64,000 nucleotides of DNA from Paramesorhizobium deserti (GTDB lineage Bacteria > Pseudomonadota > Alphaproteobacteria > Rhizobiales > Rhizobiaceae), in assembly GCF_001558695.1 (NCBI RefSeq), contig NZ_LNTU01000001.1, forward strand, positions 1 to 64,000, written 5' to 3'. Both the position numbers and the translations under genes were made by a program. The stretch's first letter is position 1, and every line of letters begins with the position of its first letter. Shown here piece by piece: positions 36,588 through 46,517 of the stretch. The notes beneath the pieces are model-generated. The model saw only the letters and a list, made by a program, of their open reading frames with translations. It had not been told where the DNA came from and searched no databases.

Positions 36588-39533
36588 CTACACTTTCCGC
36601 ATCGCCCCGCGCATCAGCGCATCGAATTGCTTGCGCACGCCCTTGGCGACCTGCTCCAGATGGCTCTCGACGCGCTTCAAATCCGGAAGTTCGGCGGCGC
36701 GGCATAGGAGATCGGCCAATCCCGGCGGAAGATCGTCGCTTTCCACCTTACCCGTCAGGCAGAGCCGGATCGTCTGGCTCAGGCGGGTATAAAGCCGGTG
36801 CGCATCGACCAGCTCGTCCGAGACCGACGGCTCGGCAAAGGTTGGGGCGAGATGCGCCAGAACATCGTCCGTCGCCGTCGAACGGTGTTTCATCTCCACA
36901 TTGCCGGTCAGGCCCGCGAACTGCGCGATGAATTCCAGATCGATGATGCCGCCCGGCTTGAGCTTCAAATCCCAGAGGTCGCGCGGCGGCTTTTCCTTCT
37001 CGATGAGCGCGCGCATCTCGACGACATCCTTCGCCGTCTTCGCCGGATCGCGCGGTAAAGCCAGGATGGCATCGATCTCCGATGCGACATGCGCAAGAAG
37101 CCCCTCGTCGCCCGCCACAGGCCGAGCCCGCGTCAGCGCCATGTGCTCCCAGGTCCAGGCCTCGTTGCGCTGATACTTGCCAAATGAGGCGATGTGGGTG
37201 GCGACCGGCCCCTTGTTGCCCGACGGGCGCAGGCGCAGATCGACCTCGTAAAGAACGCCTTCGGCGGTCGGGGCGGAAAGGGCTGATATCAGCCGCTGCG
37301 TCATGCGGATATAGTATTGCGAGGAAGGAAGCGGCTTCTCGCCGTCGGATTCCTCGGCATCCTCGTCATGATCATAGAGCAGGATCAGGTCGATGTCCGA
37401 GCCCGCCGTCAGCTCGCGACTGCCGAGCTTGCCCATGCCGAGAATGCCGACCCTGCCGCCGGCAACCTTGCCATGGCGGCGGCTGAACTCCTCCAGCACG
37501 GCGGCGAGCGCCTTGCCGATCATCAGGTCGGCGAGATCGGAAAACGCCCTGCCCGCGCGCGGCCCGTCGATGGCTCCCGTCAAAAGGCGGATGCCGATGA
37601 GGAAACGGTGTTCATCAGCGAAGATGCGTAGACGATCGAGTATCTCCTCATAGAGCCTGCCATTGCCGAGGAAGCTCTCAAGCCGCTCTTCGAGATAGGC
37701 CCTCGTCGGCATTTCGGCGAAGATCGCCGGATCGAGCAGCCCGTCGAAAACATGAGGCTTGCGGGTGATGATATCGGCAAGGCGCGGCGCGGCGCTCATG
37801 ATGAGCACGAGAAGGCCGAGCAGCGGCGGATTGGACTGGAGCAGACTGAAAAGCTGGATGCCGGCGGGTAGGCCCTTCAAGAGCTCGTCGAAGCGCAGCA
37901 GCGCCTCGTCCGCCCGCTTCGTCTCGCCGAAGGCCTTCAGCAAGGCCGGTGACAGCTCCGTCAGGCGTTCGCGCGCCTCTGCCGAGCGCGTCGCGCGATA
38001 GCGCCCGAAATGCCAGGTGCGGATGACGCGGCAGATGTCGCTCGGACGCTCGAAGCCGAGCTCAGACAGCGTTTCGAGCGTGCCGGGATCATCGACATCG
38101 CCGGTGAACACCAGATTGCCGGTCTCGCCGCCAAGCTCCGGCGCTTGCTCGAAGAGCGCGGCATAGTGGTCCTCGACGGTGCCGAGCGCTGAAAGAAAAT
38201 CCTTCGCGAAATCCTCGGCGTTTTCATATCCCATCATGCGTGCGACGCGCAGGAAGCCCTCGTCATCCTCGGGCAGGACGTGGGTCTGCTCGTCGGCGAT
38301 CATCTGGATGCGGTGCTCGACATCGCGCAGGAAGACGTATTTCGCGGCCAGTGCATCGCGCGCCTCGGGCGTTATCCAGCCGCGTTCGGCGAGCTTGCCC
38401 AGCATGGCGATCGTCGCAGACCCACGCAGTTCGGGAAAGCGGCCGCCTGCGATCAATTGCTGCGTCTGGACGAAGAACTCGATCTCGCGGATGCCGCCGC
38501 GGCCGAGTTTGACGTTGTGGCCGCGCACCGCGATGTCGCCCAGCCCCTTATGAGCGTGGATCTGTCGCTTGATCGAGTGCACGTCGGCGATCGCCGCGTA
38601 ATCGAGATATTTGCGCCAGACATAGGGGGCTAGCTCTGCCAGCACCTTGCGCCCGGCCTCGATGTCGCCGGCGACGGGCCGCGCCTTGATCATGGCGGCG
38701 CGCTCCCAGTTCTGGCCGCGCCCCTCGTAATAATGCAGCGCCGCCTCGACCGGGATCGCCAGAGGGGTGGAGCCCGGATCGGGCCTGAGCCTGAGATCGA
38801 CCCGGAAGACATAGCCATCCGCCGTGCGGTCCTGCAGGATGCGGACGAGACGCCGCGTCAGCCGCGAGAAAACATCAACACTCTCGAGCGGATCGCCGAT
38901 CGCTTGGCAAGTCTCGTCGATGAAGACGATCAGATCGATATCGGAGGAATAGTTGAGCTCATGGGCGCCGAGCTTGCCCATGCCGAGAATAATCCAGCCG
39001 CTTCCCGCTTGCGGCCTCGCGCGGTCGGGAAGAGCAATCTTGCCCGCCGCATCGGCATCGCGCAGCAGAAAGCAAACCGCCGCCTGGATGCAGGCTTCGG
39101 CAAGCCGCGTCAGCCAGCCGGTCGTCCCGGCGGTTTCCAACAGGCCGGCGAGATCGGCGAGCGCGATCAGCACATGGGCTTCCTGCTTCAACTTGCGCAG
39201 GGAAGCCATGAGGGTGGTTTCGGTGACCTCACTGCCTTCCCAGGCGGCCGAGATATCGGCCAGCAGCTGCTCAAGCCGCGTGTCTGGGGCCGTTTCGCAC
39301 AGCGCCTCCAGTATTGCGGGACGGCGCAAAAGCACCTCGCGGATGAAGGGCGAAAGCTCGAGGACGGCGGAGAGGAAAGCAGCCGAGGCCGGATCGGAGA
39401 GCTGCTTCAGGAGCTTCGGACAATCCGCCGCGCTTTCGCGCAGATCAGCCAGAAGCTCGGCCGCCTTCTCCGCATCAATGGGGATGAGCGACTTTGGTTC
39501 TCGTGCGAAAAATGGTTGTCCCTGTCCTGCCAA
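36588..39533 (-). CDS. glnE: Glutamine synthetase adenylyltransferase/deadenylylase
   Basis: 981 residues, the normal length. The N-terminal deadenylylase domain contains GMGKLGAHELNYSSDIDLI near residue 190; the C-terminal adenylyltransferase domain contains GMGKLGSRELTAGSDIDLI near residue 700. Each has the DxD nucleotidyltransferase residues. Both are flanked by GlnD-type helical domains. The enzyme adds or removes AMP on glutamine synthetase in response to PII, controlling nitrogen assimilation. Its upstream neighbour on the same strand is a two-component system that starts about 100 bases away, with a half type-2 repeat in between. Confidence 0.96.
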   Translation of the reverse strand: MAGQGQPFFAREPKSLIPIDAEKAAELLADLRESAADCPKLLKQLSDPASAAFLSAVLELSPFIREVLLRRPAILEALCETAPDTRLEQLLADISAAWEGSEVTETTLMASLRKLKQEAHVLIALADLAGLLETAGTTGWLTRLAEACIQAAVCFLLRDADAAGKIALPDRARPQAGSGWIILGMGKLGAHELNYSSDIDLIVFIDETCQAIGDPLESVDVFSRLTRRLVRILQDRTADGYVFRVDLRLRPDPGSTPLAIPVEAALHYYEGRGQNWERAAMIKARPVAGDIEAGRKVLAELAPYVWRKYLDYAAIADVHSIKRQIHAHKGLGDIAVRGHNVKLGRGGIREIEFFVQTQQLIAGGRFPELRGSATIAMLGKLAERGWITPEARDALAAKYVFLRDVEHRIQMIADEQTHVLPEDDEGFLRVARMMGYENAEDFAKDFLSALGTVEDHYAALFEQAPELGGETGNLVFTGDVDDPGTLETLSELGFERPSDICRVIRTWHFGRYRATRSAEARERLTELSPALLKAFGETKRADEALLRFDELLKGLPAGIQLFSLLQSNPPLLGLLVLIMSAAPRLADIITRKPHVFDGLLDPAIFAEMPTRAYLEERLESFLGNGRLYEEILDRLRIFADEHRFLIGIRLLTGAIDGPRAGRAFSDLADLMIGKALAAVLEEFSRRHGKVAGGRVGILGMGKLGSRELTAGSDIDLILLYDHDEDAEESDGEKPLPSSQYYIRMTQRLISALSAPTAEGVLYEVDLRLRPSGNKGPVATHIASFGKYQRNEAWTWEHMALTRARPVAGDEGLLAHVASEIDAILALPRDPAKTAKDVVEMRALIEKEKPPRDLWDLKLKPGGIIDLEFIAQFAGLTGNVEMKHRSTATDDVLAHLAPTFAEPSVSDELVDAHRLYTRLSQTIRLCLTGKVESDDLPPGLADLLCRAAELPDLKRVESHLEQVAKGVRKQFDALMRGAMRKV

Positions 39534-39566
39534 GATGGCCCTCCCCTCTTAAACTGCTCATTCCTA

Positions 39567-39597
39567 TATGGAGACGCCGGCGGGACAGAGGGGGGCG
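39567..39597. repeat. Half type-2 repeat
   Basis: GGCGGGACAGAGGGGGGCGC corresponds to the right end of the type-2 element. It is located in the gap between glnE and the histidine kinase gene. Confidence 0.5.
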
Positions 39598-39630
39598 CCT
39601 ACCGCCACGTCCCCATCTGGATCCACTCTA

Positions 39631-41031
39631 TCACCCACCACCCTCCGGCGCCGGAAAAGCCAGAACCGCGCGCAGGCCCGGCTTGTTGTCCTCAAGGCGT
39701 AGGCTGCCACCGTGCAGTTTCATCACCGCCTTGGCAAGGCTCAGGCCCAGGCCCAGGCCCGGCTGGGTGCGGCTTTCCTCAAGACGCACGAAGCGCTCCG
39801 TCACCCGGTCATGGCTCTCCTCAGGAATGCCGGGGCCGTTATCGGCAACGACGATCAGGACGTTCTTGTCCTGCCGCTCCATGGAAAGGGTGACCGTCGC
39901 GTTCGCCCCCTCCCCGCCGGCATATTTGATGGCATTGTCGACAAGGTTGGAAACCGTCTGGCCGACCAGTTCGCGATTGATGCGCAGCGGGGTCTCGTCG
40001 AGTTCGCCCAGCGACAAGGAAACGCCCGCGTCCTCGGCCACCGGCTCATAGAGATCGGCAACGTCGCGCAAGACCGGCGCGGCGGGCATGACCTGCATGC
40101 TCTCGCTGGAATAACCCGCTTCCAGCCGGGAAATCATGAGGATCGCATTGAAGGTGCGGATAAGCTGGTCGGATTCGGCGATGATATCCTCAAGCGCACT
40201 GCGATAGTCCTTTGTCAGCCTACCGCTTGTCAGCGCCGCTTCAGCCCGGTTGCGCAGGCGCGTCAGCGGCGTCTTCAGATCATGGGCGATATTGTCCGAA
40301 ACCTGCTTCAGGCCGTCGTTCAGTTCCTGGATGCGGCCCAGCATGGCATTGAGACTGCCGGACAGGCGGTCAAATTCGTCGCCCGACCCGGAAATCGGCA
40401 AGCGTCCGGTCAGATCGCCATCCATGATGCGGTGGGAAGCGGAAGAGAGCTGATCGATGCGGGCCAGCGCGCGACGGCCGACGAAATACCAGATCAGGAA
40501 CGCACCGACGCCCATGATGCCCAGCGCCAGCATGAGCGCGCGGCGGACGATATCGCGAAAGCGCTCGGGCTCGCCGAGATCGCGGCCGACGAGGATGCGC
40601 ATGCCGTTGGGAAGCGCGATGACGACGGCAATGGCCTTGTGAACATCGCTGGCGCTCTGCTCTCCATAGCGCTGATAGGTGAAAGCGCGCTCGACCATCC
40701 CGTCCGTATCGAGAACACCAGGCTGCAGGCTTTCGACATTGCCGGCGAGTATGCGCCCGGCGGGATCGGCGACAAGATAGAGATAGGCGCCGGGCTGGCG
40801 GGAGCGCCTGTCGATGATGCGCACCATGAGTGGAATACCGCCACGGTTATAGGCAGCGCCGATCGAGGCGACTTCCTCGCTGAGCGATTGCTGGGTCTGG
40901 TTTGTGAGAAGCGAAACCGAAAGATTCGTCATGTAGATGACGAGCGCGATGGCGCCGAGCATGAACAACAGGAGGTAGAGCGCCGACAGCCGCGCCGCGG
41001 TCGTACGCATCAGGGCGGCAAAGCGGCTCAT
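39631..41031 (-). CDS. Two-component sensor histidine kinase
   Basis: 466 residues. Two transmembrane helices (about 14-36 and 165-187) enclose a periplasmic sensor; a HAMP domain follows (about 188-240), then the H-box VSDNIAHDLKTPLTRLR near residue 247, DNGPGIPEES and GLGLGLSLAKAV. The start overlaps the response regulator stop by one base (TGATG), so the two are translationally coupled. Its place next to degP suggests an envelope or acid-stress signal, but the ligand is unknown. Confidence 0.9.
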   Translation of the reverse strand: MSRFAALMRTTAARLSALYLLLFMLGAIALVIYMTNLSVSLLTNQTQQSLSEEVASIGAAYNRGGIPLMVRIIDRRSRQPGAYLYLVADPAGRILAGNVESLQPGVLDTDGMVERAFTYQRYGEQSASDVHKAIAVVIALPNGMRILVGRDLGEPERFRDIVRRALMLALGIMGVGAFLIWYFVGRRALARIDQLSSASHRIMDGDLTGRLPISGSGDEFDRLSGSLNAMLGRIQELNDGLKQVSDNIAHDLKTPLTRLRNRAEAALTSGRLTKDYRSALEDIIAESDQLIRTFNAILMISRLEAGYSSESMQVMPAAPVLRDVADLYEPVAEDAGVSLSLGELDETPLRINRELVGQTVSNLVDNAIKYAGGEGANATVTLSMERQDKNVLIVVADNGPGIPEESHDRVTERFVRLEESRTQPGLGLGLSLAKAVMKLHGGSLRLEDNKPGLRAVLAFPAPEGGG

Positions 41032-41714
41032 CAGGCGTCTCCGGCTGCCTTCAGCATATAGCCCGCGCCGCGCACGGTATGGAGCAGCGGCGTCTTGAAG
41101 CCTTTTTCGATCTTGCCGCGCAGCCGCGAGATATGGACATCGATGACATTGGTCTGGGGATCGAAATGATAATCCCAGACATTTTCGAGAAGCATTGTGC
41201 GGGTCACCACCTGCCCGGCATGCCGCATGAGATATTCGAGCAGGCGGAACTCGCGCGGCTGCAGAATGATATCCGTGCCGCCACGGCGCGCCGTATGCGC
41301 AAGGCGATCGAGCTCGAGATCGCCGACACGGTAGATCGTGTCGGCCTCGCGGGGGCTGGAGCGCCGGCGCAGGACCTCGACACGCGCCAGAAGCTCCGAA
41401 AACGCATAGGGTTTCGTCAGATAATCGTCGCCGCCGGCGCGCAGGCCGGTGACGCGGTCATCGACCTGGCCCAATGCCGAAAGGATCAGCGCCGGCGTCT
41501 CGATGCCCTTGGCGCGCAGGCCGGCGATGACGGCGAGACCGTCGCGGCGCGGCAGCATGCGGTCGATGATCAGCACATCGTAATTGCCGCTTTCCGCGAG
41601 CGCATAGCCGGTTTCGCCGTCTCCGGCGATATCGGCAGCATGGCCCGCCTCGGCAAAAGCCTTTTCCAGGTAGCGGGCCGCCTCGCGATCATCTTCTATG
41701 ACGAGAATCTTCAT
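41031..41714 (-). CDS. OmpR-family response regulator
   Basis: 227 residues. The receiver domain has acidic residues EDD at 7-9, the phosphorylated Asp in VLIIDRMLPRRDG (about residue 51) and a Lys in YLTKPYAF. The C-terminal winged-helix DNA-binding domain contains LQPREFRLLEYLMRHAGQVV and DVHISRLRGKIEKGF. It acts with the overlapping kinase. Repeat family 3 lies 30 bases upstream of its start, so it may sit in the promoter. degP is the next gene upstream on the same strand. Confidence 0.92.
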   Translation of the reverse strand: MKILVIEDDREAARYLEKAFAEAGHAADIAGDGETGYALAESGNYDVLIIDRMLPRRDGLAVIAGLRAKGIETPALILSALGQVDDRVTGLRAGGDDYLTKPYAFSELLARVEVLRRRSSPREADTIYRVGDLELDRLAHTARRGGTDIILQPREFRLLEYLMRHAGQVVTRTMLLENVWDYHFDPQTNVIDVHISRLRGKIEKGFKTPLLHTVRGAGYMLKAAGDA

Positions 41715-41745
41715 GAGCAGCGATCATAACCGTTGGTTGCTGTGT

Positions 41746-41823
41746 AAGGGAGTAGGGAATAGGCAATAGGGATTAGTAAAAGCTATTTCCCTACTCACTA
41801 CTCACTATTCCCTACTCCCCTAT
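41746..41823. repeat. Inverted GGGAGTA-rich repeat (family 3), copy 2
   Basis: AGGGAGTAGGGAATAGGC and, 40 bases on, CACTATTCCCTACTCCCC can pair. The sequence is related to the copy at 15232. It lies between degP and the response regulator gene. Confidence 0.75.
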
Positions 41824-41944
41824 CAAAACGGGCAGCGGATCGATTGGACCCGCTGCCCTGCATTTCCGATACGCTGCCCAAACCACACAGGCAAGAAATG
41901 CCGGAGACGGAAGACTGGAAAACTGGTCTCCGGCTCTCCTGTGC

Positions 41945-43474
41945 TCAGCCCTTAGCGATCGGAAGTGCGACGAAGCGGCTCTGGTCGTTGGTCTGCAGCT
42001 GCAGAAGCACCGCGTTGCGACCCGCCTTCTCGGCGTCCTTGATCGCGGCGTTGATGTCGTCAACGTCCTTCACCGGCTTGTTGTTGACAGTGACGATGAT
42101 ATCGCCGGAGTTGATCCCCTTGTCGGCCGCATCGCTGTCGGGATCGACATCGGTGACCACGACGCCCTTGCCGTCTTCAGAGGGAACGACGGTGAGACCA
42201 TAGTCATCGAGCGTCTCGCCATCGCCGGGCTGCTGGGACGACTGACCCGTGCCCGCCTGCTCCTGATTTTTCGGCATGGCAGCGATCGAGAGGTCGATGG
42301 TCTTGGCCGCATTCTTGCGCCATACCGTCACCTCCGCCTTTTCGCCGGGGGCGATCGCCGCAACCTTGCGGGCGAGATCGCGCGGACCCTCGACCGTTTC
42401 GCCATTGACGGCGGTGATGACGTCGCCCGTCTCAATGCCGGCCTTGGCGGCCGGTCCGTCAGCCTGCGGCGAAGCGACGATCGCGCCCTTGGCCTCGGAA
42501 AGCCCGAGCGATTCGGCGATTTCCTTGGTCACCGGCTGGATCTGCACGCCGATCCAGCCGCGCTGCACGGAGCCGGTCTTGATGATCTGGTCGACGACCT
42601 GCTTCGCCGTGGAAGCGGGGATGGCGAAGGCGATACCGACATTGCCGCCGGATGGCGAGAAGATGGCGGTGTTAATGCCGATCACCTGGCCCTGCTGGTT
42701 GAAGGCGGGGCCGCCGGAATTGCCGCGGTTGACCGCCGCATCGATCTGGATGAAATCGTCATAGGGGCCGGCGCCGATATCACGGCCGCGGGCCGAGACG
42801 ATGCCCGCCGTCACCGTTCCGCCGAGGCCGAACGGATTGCCGACGGCAACCACCCAGTCGCCGACACGGACGTTGTTGTCGTCGCCGAAGGCGACATAGG
42901 TGAACTTGCGGCCCTTGGGATCGACCTTGAGGACGGCGAGATCGGTACGCGGATCGGTGCCGACGAGCTTGGCATCGAGCTCCGTCCCGTCGTCGAGGAC
43001 CACCGAATAGGCGTCGCCACCGGACACAACGTGGTTGTTGGTGACGAGATAGCCGTCATCGGAAATGAAGAAGCCGGAACCCTGCGACACCGGACGGGCG
43101 CGACCGGGGCGATTTCCGTCACGCTTCCGCTTGCCTTCCGGGCGGTCCTGGCCGCCAAACTCGCGGAAGAAGCGCTTCAGCGGGTGGCCATCGGGAAGCT
43201 GGTCGAAGCCGGGACCGGAAAAGAAGCTCGGGCCGCTGTCGGATGTCGTCTGCACATCGCTCTTGACGCGCACGCTGACGACGGCGGGGCTCACCTTTGC
43301 AACGACGTCGGCGAAGCCGGGCTGTGTGGGCCCATCGACGCTGACGGGATCGGCCAGCGCAGGCATGACGGCGCTGAGCGGCCCGTTCGCCAGGACCGCA
43401 CCGGCGAGCGCCGAAGTCATCGCCACGGCGATGAGGCTCTTGCGGTACAGGGATGGGGACTTTTCTTTCGGCAT
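41945..43474 (-). CDS. degP: Periplasmic serine protease DegP/HtrA (Do family)
   Basis: The ATG at 43474 is chosen because CCCAAGGAGAATCCG precedes it; an ATG at 43492 lacks a site. 509 residues. A signal sequence (about 12-42) is followed by the trypsin-like domain with His148 (TNNHVVSG), Asp178 (RTDLAVLKV) and Ser253 (GNSGGPAF), and by two PDZ domains (about 300-385 and 415-500). It degrades misfolded envelope proteins and can act as chaperone. A two-component system lies downstream, and an inverted repeat upstream at 43550 may be a control site. Confidence 0.94.
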   Translation of the reverse strand: MPKEKSPSLYRKSLIAVAMTSALAGAVLANGPLSAVMPALADPVSVDGPTQPGFADVVAKVSPAVVSVRVKSDVQTTSDSGPSFFSGPGFDQLPDGHPLKRFFREFGGQDRPEGKRKRDGNRPGRARPVSQGSGFFISDDGYLVTNNHVVSGGDAYSVVLDDGTELDAKLVGTDPRTDLAVLKVDPKGRKFTYVAFGDDNNVRVGDWVVAVGNPFGLGGTVTAGIVSARGRDIGAGPYDDFIQIDAAVNRGNSGGPAFNQQGQVIGINTAIFSPSGGNVGIAFAIPASTAKQVVDQIIKTGSVQRGWIGVQIQPVTKEIAESLGLSEAKGAIVASPQADGPAAKAGIETGDVITAVNGETVEGPRDLARKVAAIAPGEKAEVTVWRKNAAKTIDLSIAAMPKNQEQAGTGQSSQQPGDGETLDDYGLTVVPSEDGKGVVVTDVDPDSDAADKGINSGDIIVTVNNKPVKDVDDINAAIKDAEKAGRNAVLLQLQTNDQSRFVALPIAKG

Positions 43475-43549
43475 CGGATTCTCCTTGGGCATTGATAGGC
43501 TGGCCGAACGACCGTTGAGCACTAAATGAGCATTAGAGATAATGCCGAC

Positions 43550-43593
43550 AACCTTACCGGTTAATTTCCGCAACATGAAAGTTTGGTAAGGTT
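43550..43593. promoter_or_regulatory. Inverted repeat AACCTTACC...GGTAAGGTT upstream of degP
   Basis: Perfect 9-bp arms at 43550-43558 and 43585-43593 flank 26 bases, between the ccmH stop and the degP start. It could be a regulator site or an RNA hairpin; no T run follows on the ccm strand. Confidence 0.4.
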
Positions 43594-43602
43594 TCCGATT
43601 TA

Positions 43603-44073
43603 CTACGCCCCGCCGTCCTTCATGATCTCGGCCAGCTTCCGGCGTTCCTCGTCGGAGAGCGGTGGGGTTTGGGCCGCCGACCTGCGCCGCGCGGAGACAA
43701 GGAGGAAACCGCCGCCGATCAGCAGAATCGCGATCGGAAAGCTCCAGAGAAGAATGGTCTTGGCCTCCAGCCGCGGCTTCAGGAGGACGAACTCGCCATA
43801 GCGCGCCACGACGAAATCGAGCACCTGCTCATCGGTATCGCCGGCTTTCAGCCTTTCGCGCACGAGAACCCGGAGGTCTTTCGCCAAATCCGCATTGGAA
43901 TCGTCAATCGATTGATTCTGGCAGACCATGCAGCGCAGTTCGGCCGAAATCGTGCGGGCGCGCTGTTCCAATACGGGATCGGGGAGGATTTCGTCCGGTG
44001 TGACGGCGTGGGCTGTGGTGGCGGACAGGAGCGCGAAGGCGAGGAGGAGTGGTTTCACCACTCCCACCGTCAT
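43603..44073 (-). CDS. ccmH: Cytochrome c maturation protein CcmH (CycL)
   Basis: 156 residues from the ATG at 44073, or slightly fewer from a GTG near 44064. A signal peptide ends at TTAHA. The haem-handling thiol motif is [10 protein letters not shown], then [26 protein letters not shown] and a C-terminal helix (about 103-123). CcmH reduces or presents the apocytochrome thiols during c-type cytochrome assembly. The open frame reaches 44460, but upstream of the ATG it reads through a type-1 repeat, so the longer form is artefact. The repeat's GATGACGG edge includes the ATG. Confidence 0.88.
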   Translation of the reverse strand: MTVGVVKPLLLAFALLSATTAHAVTPDEILPDPVLEQRARTISAELRCMVCQNQSIDDSNADLAKDLRVLVRERLKAGDTDEQVLDFVVARYGEFVLLKPRLEAKTILLWSFPIAILLIGGGFLLVSARRRSAAQTPPLSDEERRKLAEIMKDGGA

Positions 44074-44254
44074 CCTCGGGCTTGACCCGAGGATCCACGG
44101 CAAGGAAGCACCAATCTTCTCGCCGCACTGACGCATTCCAGCAAGCAGGAACCGCCCAATATCTCTCTTGATAATCATACAATCCCGTTGCGCATGATAG
44201 TCCCGCTTCCGCCCCCTTGCCGTGGATTCTCGGGTCAAGCCCGAGGATGACGGC
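44068..44254. repeat. Type-1 element, about 185 bp, between ccmF and ccmH
   Basis: Inverted ends CCGTCATCCTCGGGCTTGAC (44068) and its counterpart ending CCCGAGGATGACGG (44254) enclose an interior that, read on the minus strand, matches those at 60782 and 63305 (GGCAAGGG-GCGGAA-CGG). A right half of a type-2 repeat follows at 44267-44292. Confidence 0.85.
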
Positions 44255-44312
44255 GGGAGGATGGGAAGATGGCCGGCAGGCCAGAGGGGGGTATCTGGAG
44301 CCAGCGTTTCCA

Positions 44313-46304
44313 TCATGCCGACGCCTCCGCCGGGCCGGAGCGCGGCCCCTTCGCCCTCGCCGGCGCGCCGATGCGCAGGCGGCGATCGAGCAATGAGATG
44401 CACCCGCCCGCCATCATCGCCAGCGCGCCGAGCCAGATCAGCGTGACCAGCGGCTTCCACCAGACGCGCACGACGATACCGCCGGCGGCCAGATCGTCGC
44501 CCAACGAGATATAGAACTGGTTGACGCCATGGGTGACGATGCCCGCCTCGGTCGTCGGCATGCGGCGCGCGGGATAGAAGCGTCTGGCCGAGACGATGGT
44601 ATCGACCTGCCGCGCGGCGTTGTCGAGAAGCGCGAAGCGCCCCTGCTGCTCGGTATAGTTCGGTCCGATCGCCGGGGTGAGCCCGTCATAGCGCAGCCGG
44701 TAGCCGGCGACGGGCAGCGTCTCGCCCGGTTTCATCGCTACCACCTGCTCCGTGCCGAACGTGGTGACGCTGACGATGCCGAGCAAGGTGATGCCGAGCC
44801 CGAAATGGGCGAGCGCGGTACCGAAGACCGAGCGCGGCAGGCCGACGAAGCGGGCAAAAGCGGTCGCGGCGGACACCTTGCCGATGCCGGCCTTGAGCGC
44901 CAGATCGGTCAGACTGCCGGCCATCACCCAGACGGCAAGGCCGATGCCGAAGGCGGCAAGCACCTCGCGGGCAGACGTCTTGTAGAGGATGAAGCCGGTG
45001 ACGAGCAGCGCCAGGGCGAAAGCCGTCAAGAGCCGCTGGCCGACGCCGAGGAGATCGCCACGCTTCCAGGCGAGCAGCGGACCGAACGGCACGGCCGCCA
45101 GCAGCGGGATCATCAGCGGGCCGAAGGTCATGTTGAAGAACGGCGCGCCGACGGAGATCTTGTCGCCGGTCAGGGCTTCGAGAAGCAGCGGGTAGAGCGT
45201 GCCGACCAGCACGGTCGCCGTGGCCGTGGTCAGGAACAGATTGTTGAAGACCAGCGCACCTTCGCGCGAGATCGGCTGGAACAGGCCGCCGCTCGACAGG
45301 CTCTGCGCCCGAAAGGCGAAGAGCGTGAGGGAACCGCCGATGAAGAGGGTGAGGATCGCCAGGATGAACAGGCCGCGGCCGGGATCGGTGGCGAAGGTGT
45401 GGACCGAGGTCAGCACGCCGGAGCGCACGAGGAAAGTGCCGAGCAGCGACAGCGAGAAGGTGAGAAGCGCCAGCAGCACCGTCCAGATCTTGAGCGCGGA
45501 ACGCTTCTCCATGACAAGGGCGGAATGCAGGAGCGCCGTGCCGGCAAGCCACGGCATGAAGGAGGCGTTCTCCACCGGATCCCAGAACCACCAGCCGCCC
45601 CAGCCCAGCTCGTAATAGGCCCAGTAGGAGCCCATGGCGATGCCGCCGGTTAGGAACATCCAGGCCGTCAAGGTCCAAGGCCGCACCCAGCGCGCCCATG
45701 CCGCATCGATCCGGCCCTCGATGAGGGCTGCGACGGCAAAGGAGAAGCAGACGGAAAAGCCGACATAGCCGAGATAGAGAAGCGGCGGGTGGATGGCGAG
45801 GCCGATATCCTGAAGGATCGGATTGAGGTCCTGTCCCTCCAAAGGCGCCGGGGCGACGCGCGCGAAAGGATTGGACGTGGCGACGATGAAGAGGAGGAAG
45901 GCCGTGCCGATCCAGCCATGGACGCCCAGAACGTTGGCTTTAAGCGCGGGCGGGAGATTGTTGCCGAAAAAGGCGACGAGGGCGCCGAAAAAGGCGAGGA
46001 TCAGCACCCAGAGCAGCATGGAGCCTTCATGATTGCCCCAAACGCCGGTGATCTTATAGAGAAGCGGCTTTTGCGAATGCGAGTTCTCGACCACGTTGAG
46101 GACGGAGAAATCGGAGACGACATAGGCGTGGACGAGCATCGCAAAGGATAGGGCGATCAGGGCAAAGACGGCAAAGGCCGTCGGCACCGCGACCGCCATC
46201 ATGCGCGGATCGCGGCGCCTGGCGCCGGCAACGGGCAGGACCGACTGCACCAGCGAAAGCGCCAGTGCCAGAACCAGTGCGAATTGTCCGATCTCGGCGG
46301 TCAT
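44313..46304 (-). CDS. ccmF: Cytochrome c haem lyase subunit CcmF (CycK)
   Basis: 663 residues with about fourteen transmembrane segments. The WWD motif [18 protein letters not shown] near residue 235 binds haem, with conserved His residues in [11 protein letters not shown] and ALVMEKRS. It is the central part of the haem lyase with CcmH and CcmI. In many rhizobia the cyc genes are close-packed; here the gaps to ccmE (213 bp) and ccmH (239 bp) contain repeats. Confidence 0.95.
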   Translation of the reverse strand: MTAEIGQFALVLALALSLVQSVLPVAGARRRDPRMMAVAVPTAFAVFALIALSFAMLVHAYVVSDFSVLNVVENSHSQKPLLYKITGVWGNHEGSMLLWVLILAFFGALVAFFGNNLPPALKANVLGVHGWIGTAFLLFIVATSNPFARVAPAPLEGQDLNPILQDIGLAIHPPLLYLGYVGFSVCFSFAVAALIEGRIDAAWARWVRPWTLTAWMFLTGGIAMGSYWAYYELGWGGWWFWDPVENASFMPWLAGTALLHSALVMEKRSALKIWTVLLALLTFSLSLLGTFLVRSGVLTSVHTFATDPGRGLFILAILTLFIGGSLTLFAFRAQSLSSGGLFQPISREGALVFNNLFLTTATATVLVGTLYPLLLEALTGDKISVGAPFFNMTFGPLMIPLLAAVPFGPLLAWKRGDLLGVGQRLLTAFALALLVTGFILYKTSAREVLAAFGIGLAVWVMAGSLTDLALKAGIGKVSAATAFARFVGLPRSVFGTALAHFGLGITLLGIVSVTTFGTEQVVAMKPGETLPVAGYRLRYDGLTPAIGPNYTEQQGRFALLDNAARQVDTIVSARRFYPARRMPTTEAGIVTHGVNQFYISLGDDLAAGGIVVRVWWKPLVTLIWLGALAMMAGGCISLLDRRLRIGAPARAKGPRSGPAEASA

Positions 46305-46321
46305 CTGCAGTCGTGCACTCC

Positions 46322-46490
46322 AACACCCCCCTCTGGCCTGCCGGCCATCTCCCCCATAAGGGGGGAGATTACGCTGCCATTTACCTTGCCGCCAATCGCG
46401 GATCTTGCAGAATATGCGCCATCAGCAATGCAAGCCAATCTCCCCCCTTGTAGAGGAGATGCCCGGCAAGGCAGAGGGGGGTGATCAAAT
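46322..46490. repeat. Type-2 repeat element, complete copy 1
   Basis: Left end AACACCCCCCTCTGGCCTGCC, then CATCTCCCCC-TAAGGGGGGAGATTACG; interior with CAATCGCGGATCTTGCAGAA; right end GCCAATCTCCCCCCTTGTAG...GGCAGAGGGGGGT. It shares ends and interior with 55370-55535 and sits between ccmF and ccmE. Confidence 0.87.
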
Positions 46491-46517
46491 GCCAGCGTTT
46501 TCATAGCGTCAATTGTC

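Noticed and set aside
36451-36705. 84-codon minus-strand frame upstream of the antitoxin
   Set aside because: It overlaps the operator, the antitoxin 5' end and the glnE 3' end in another frame; no homology recognised.
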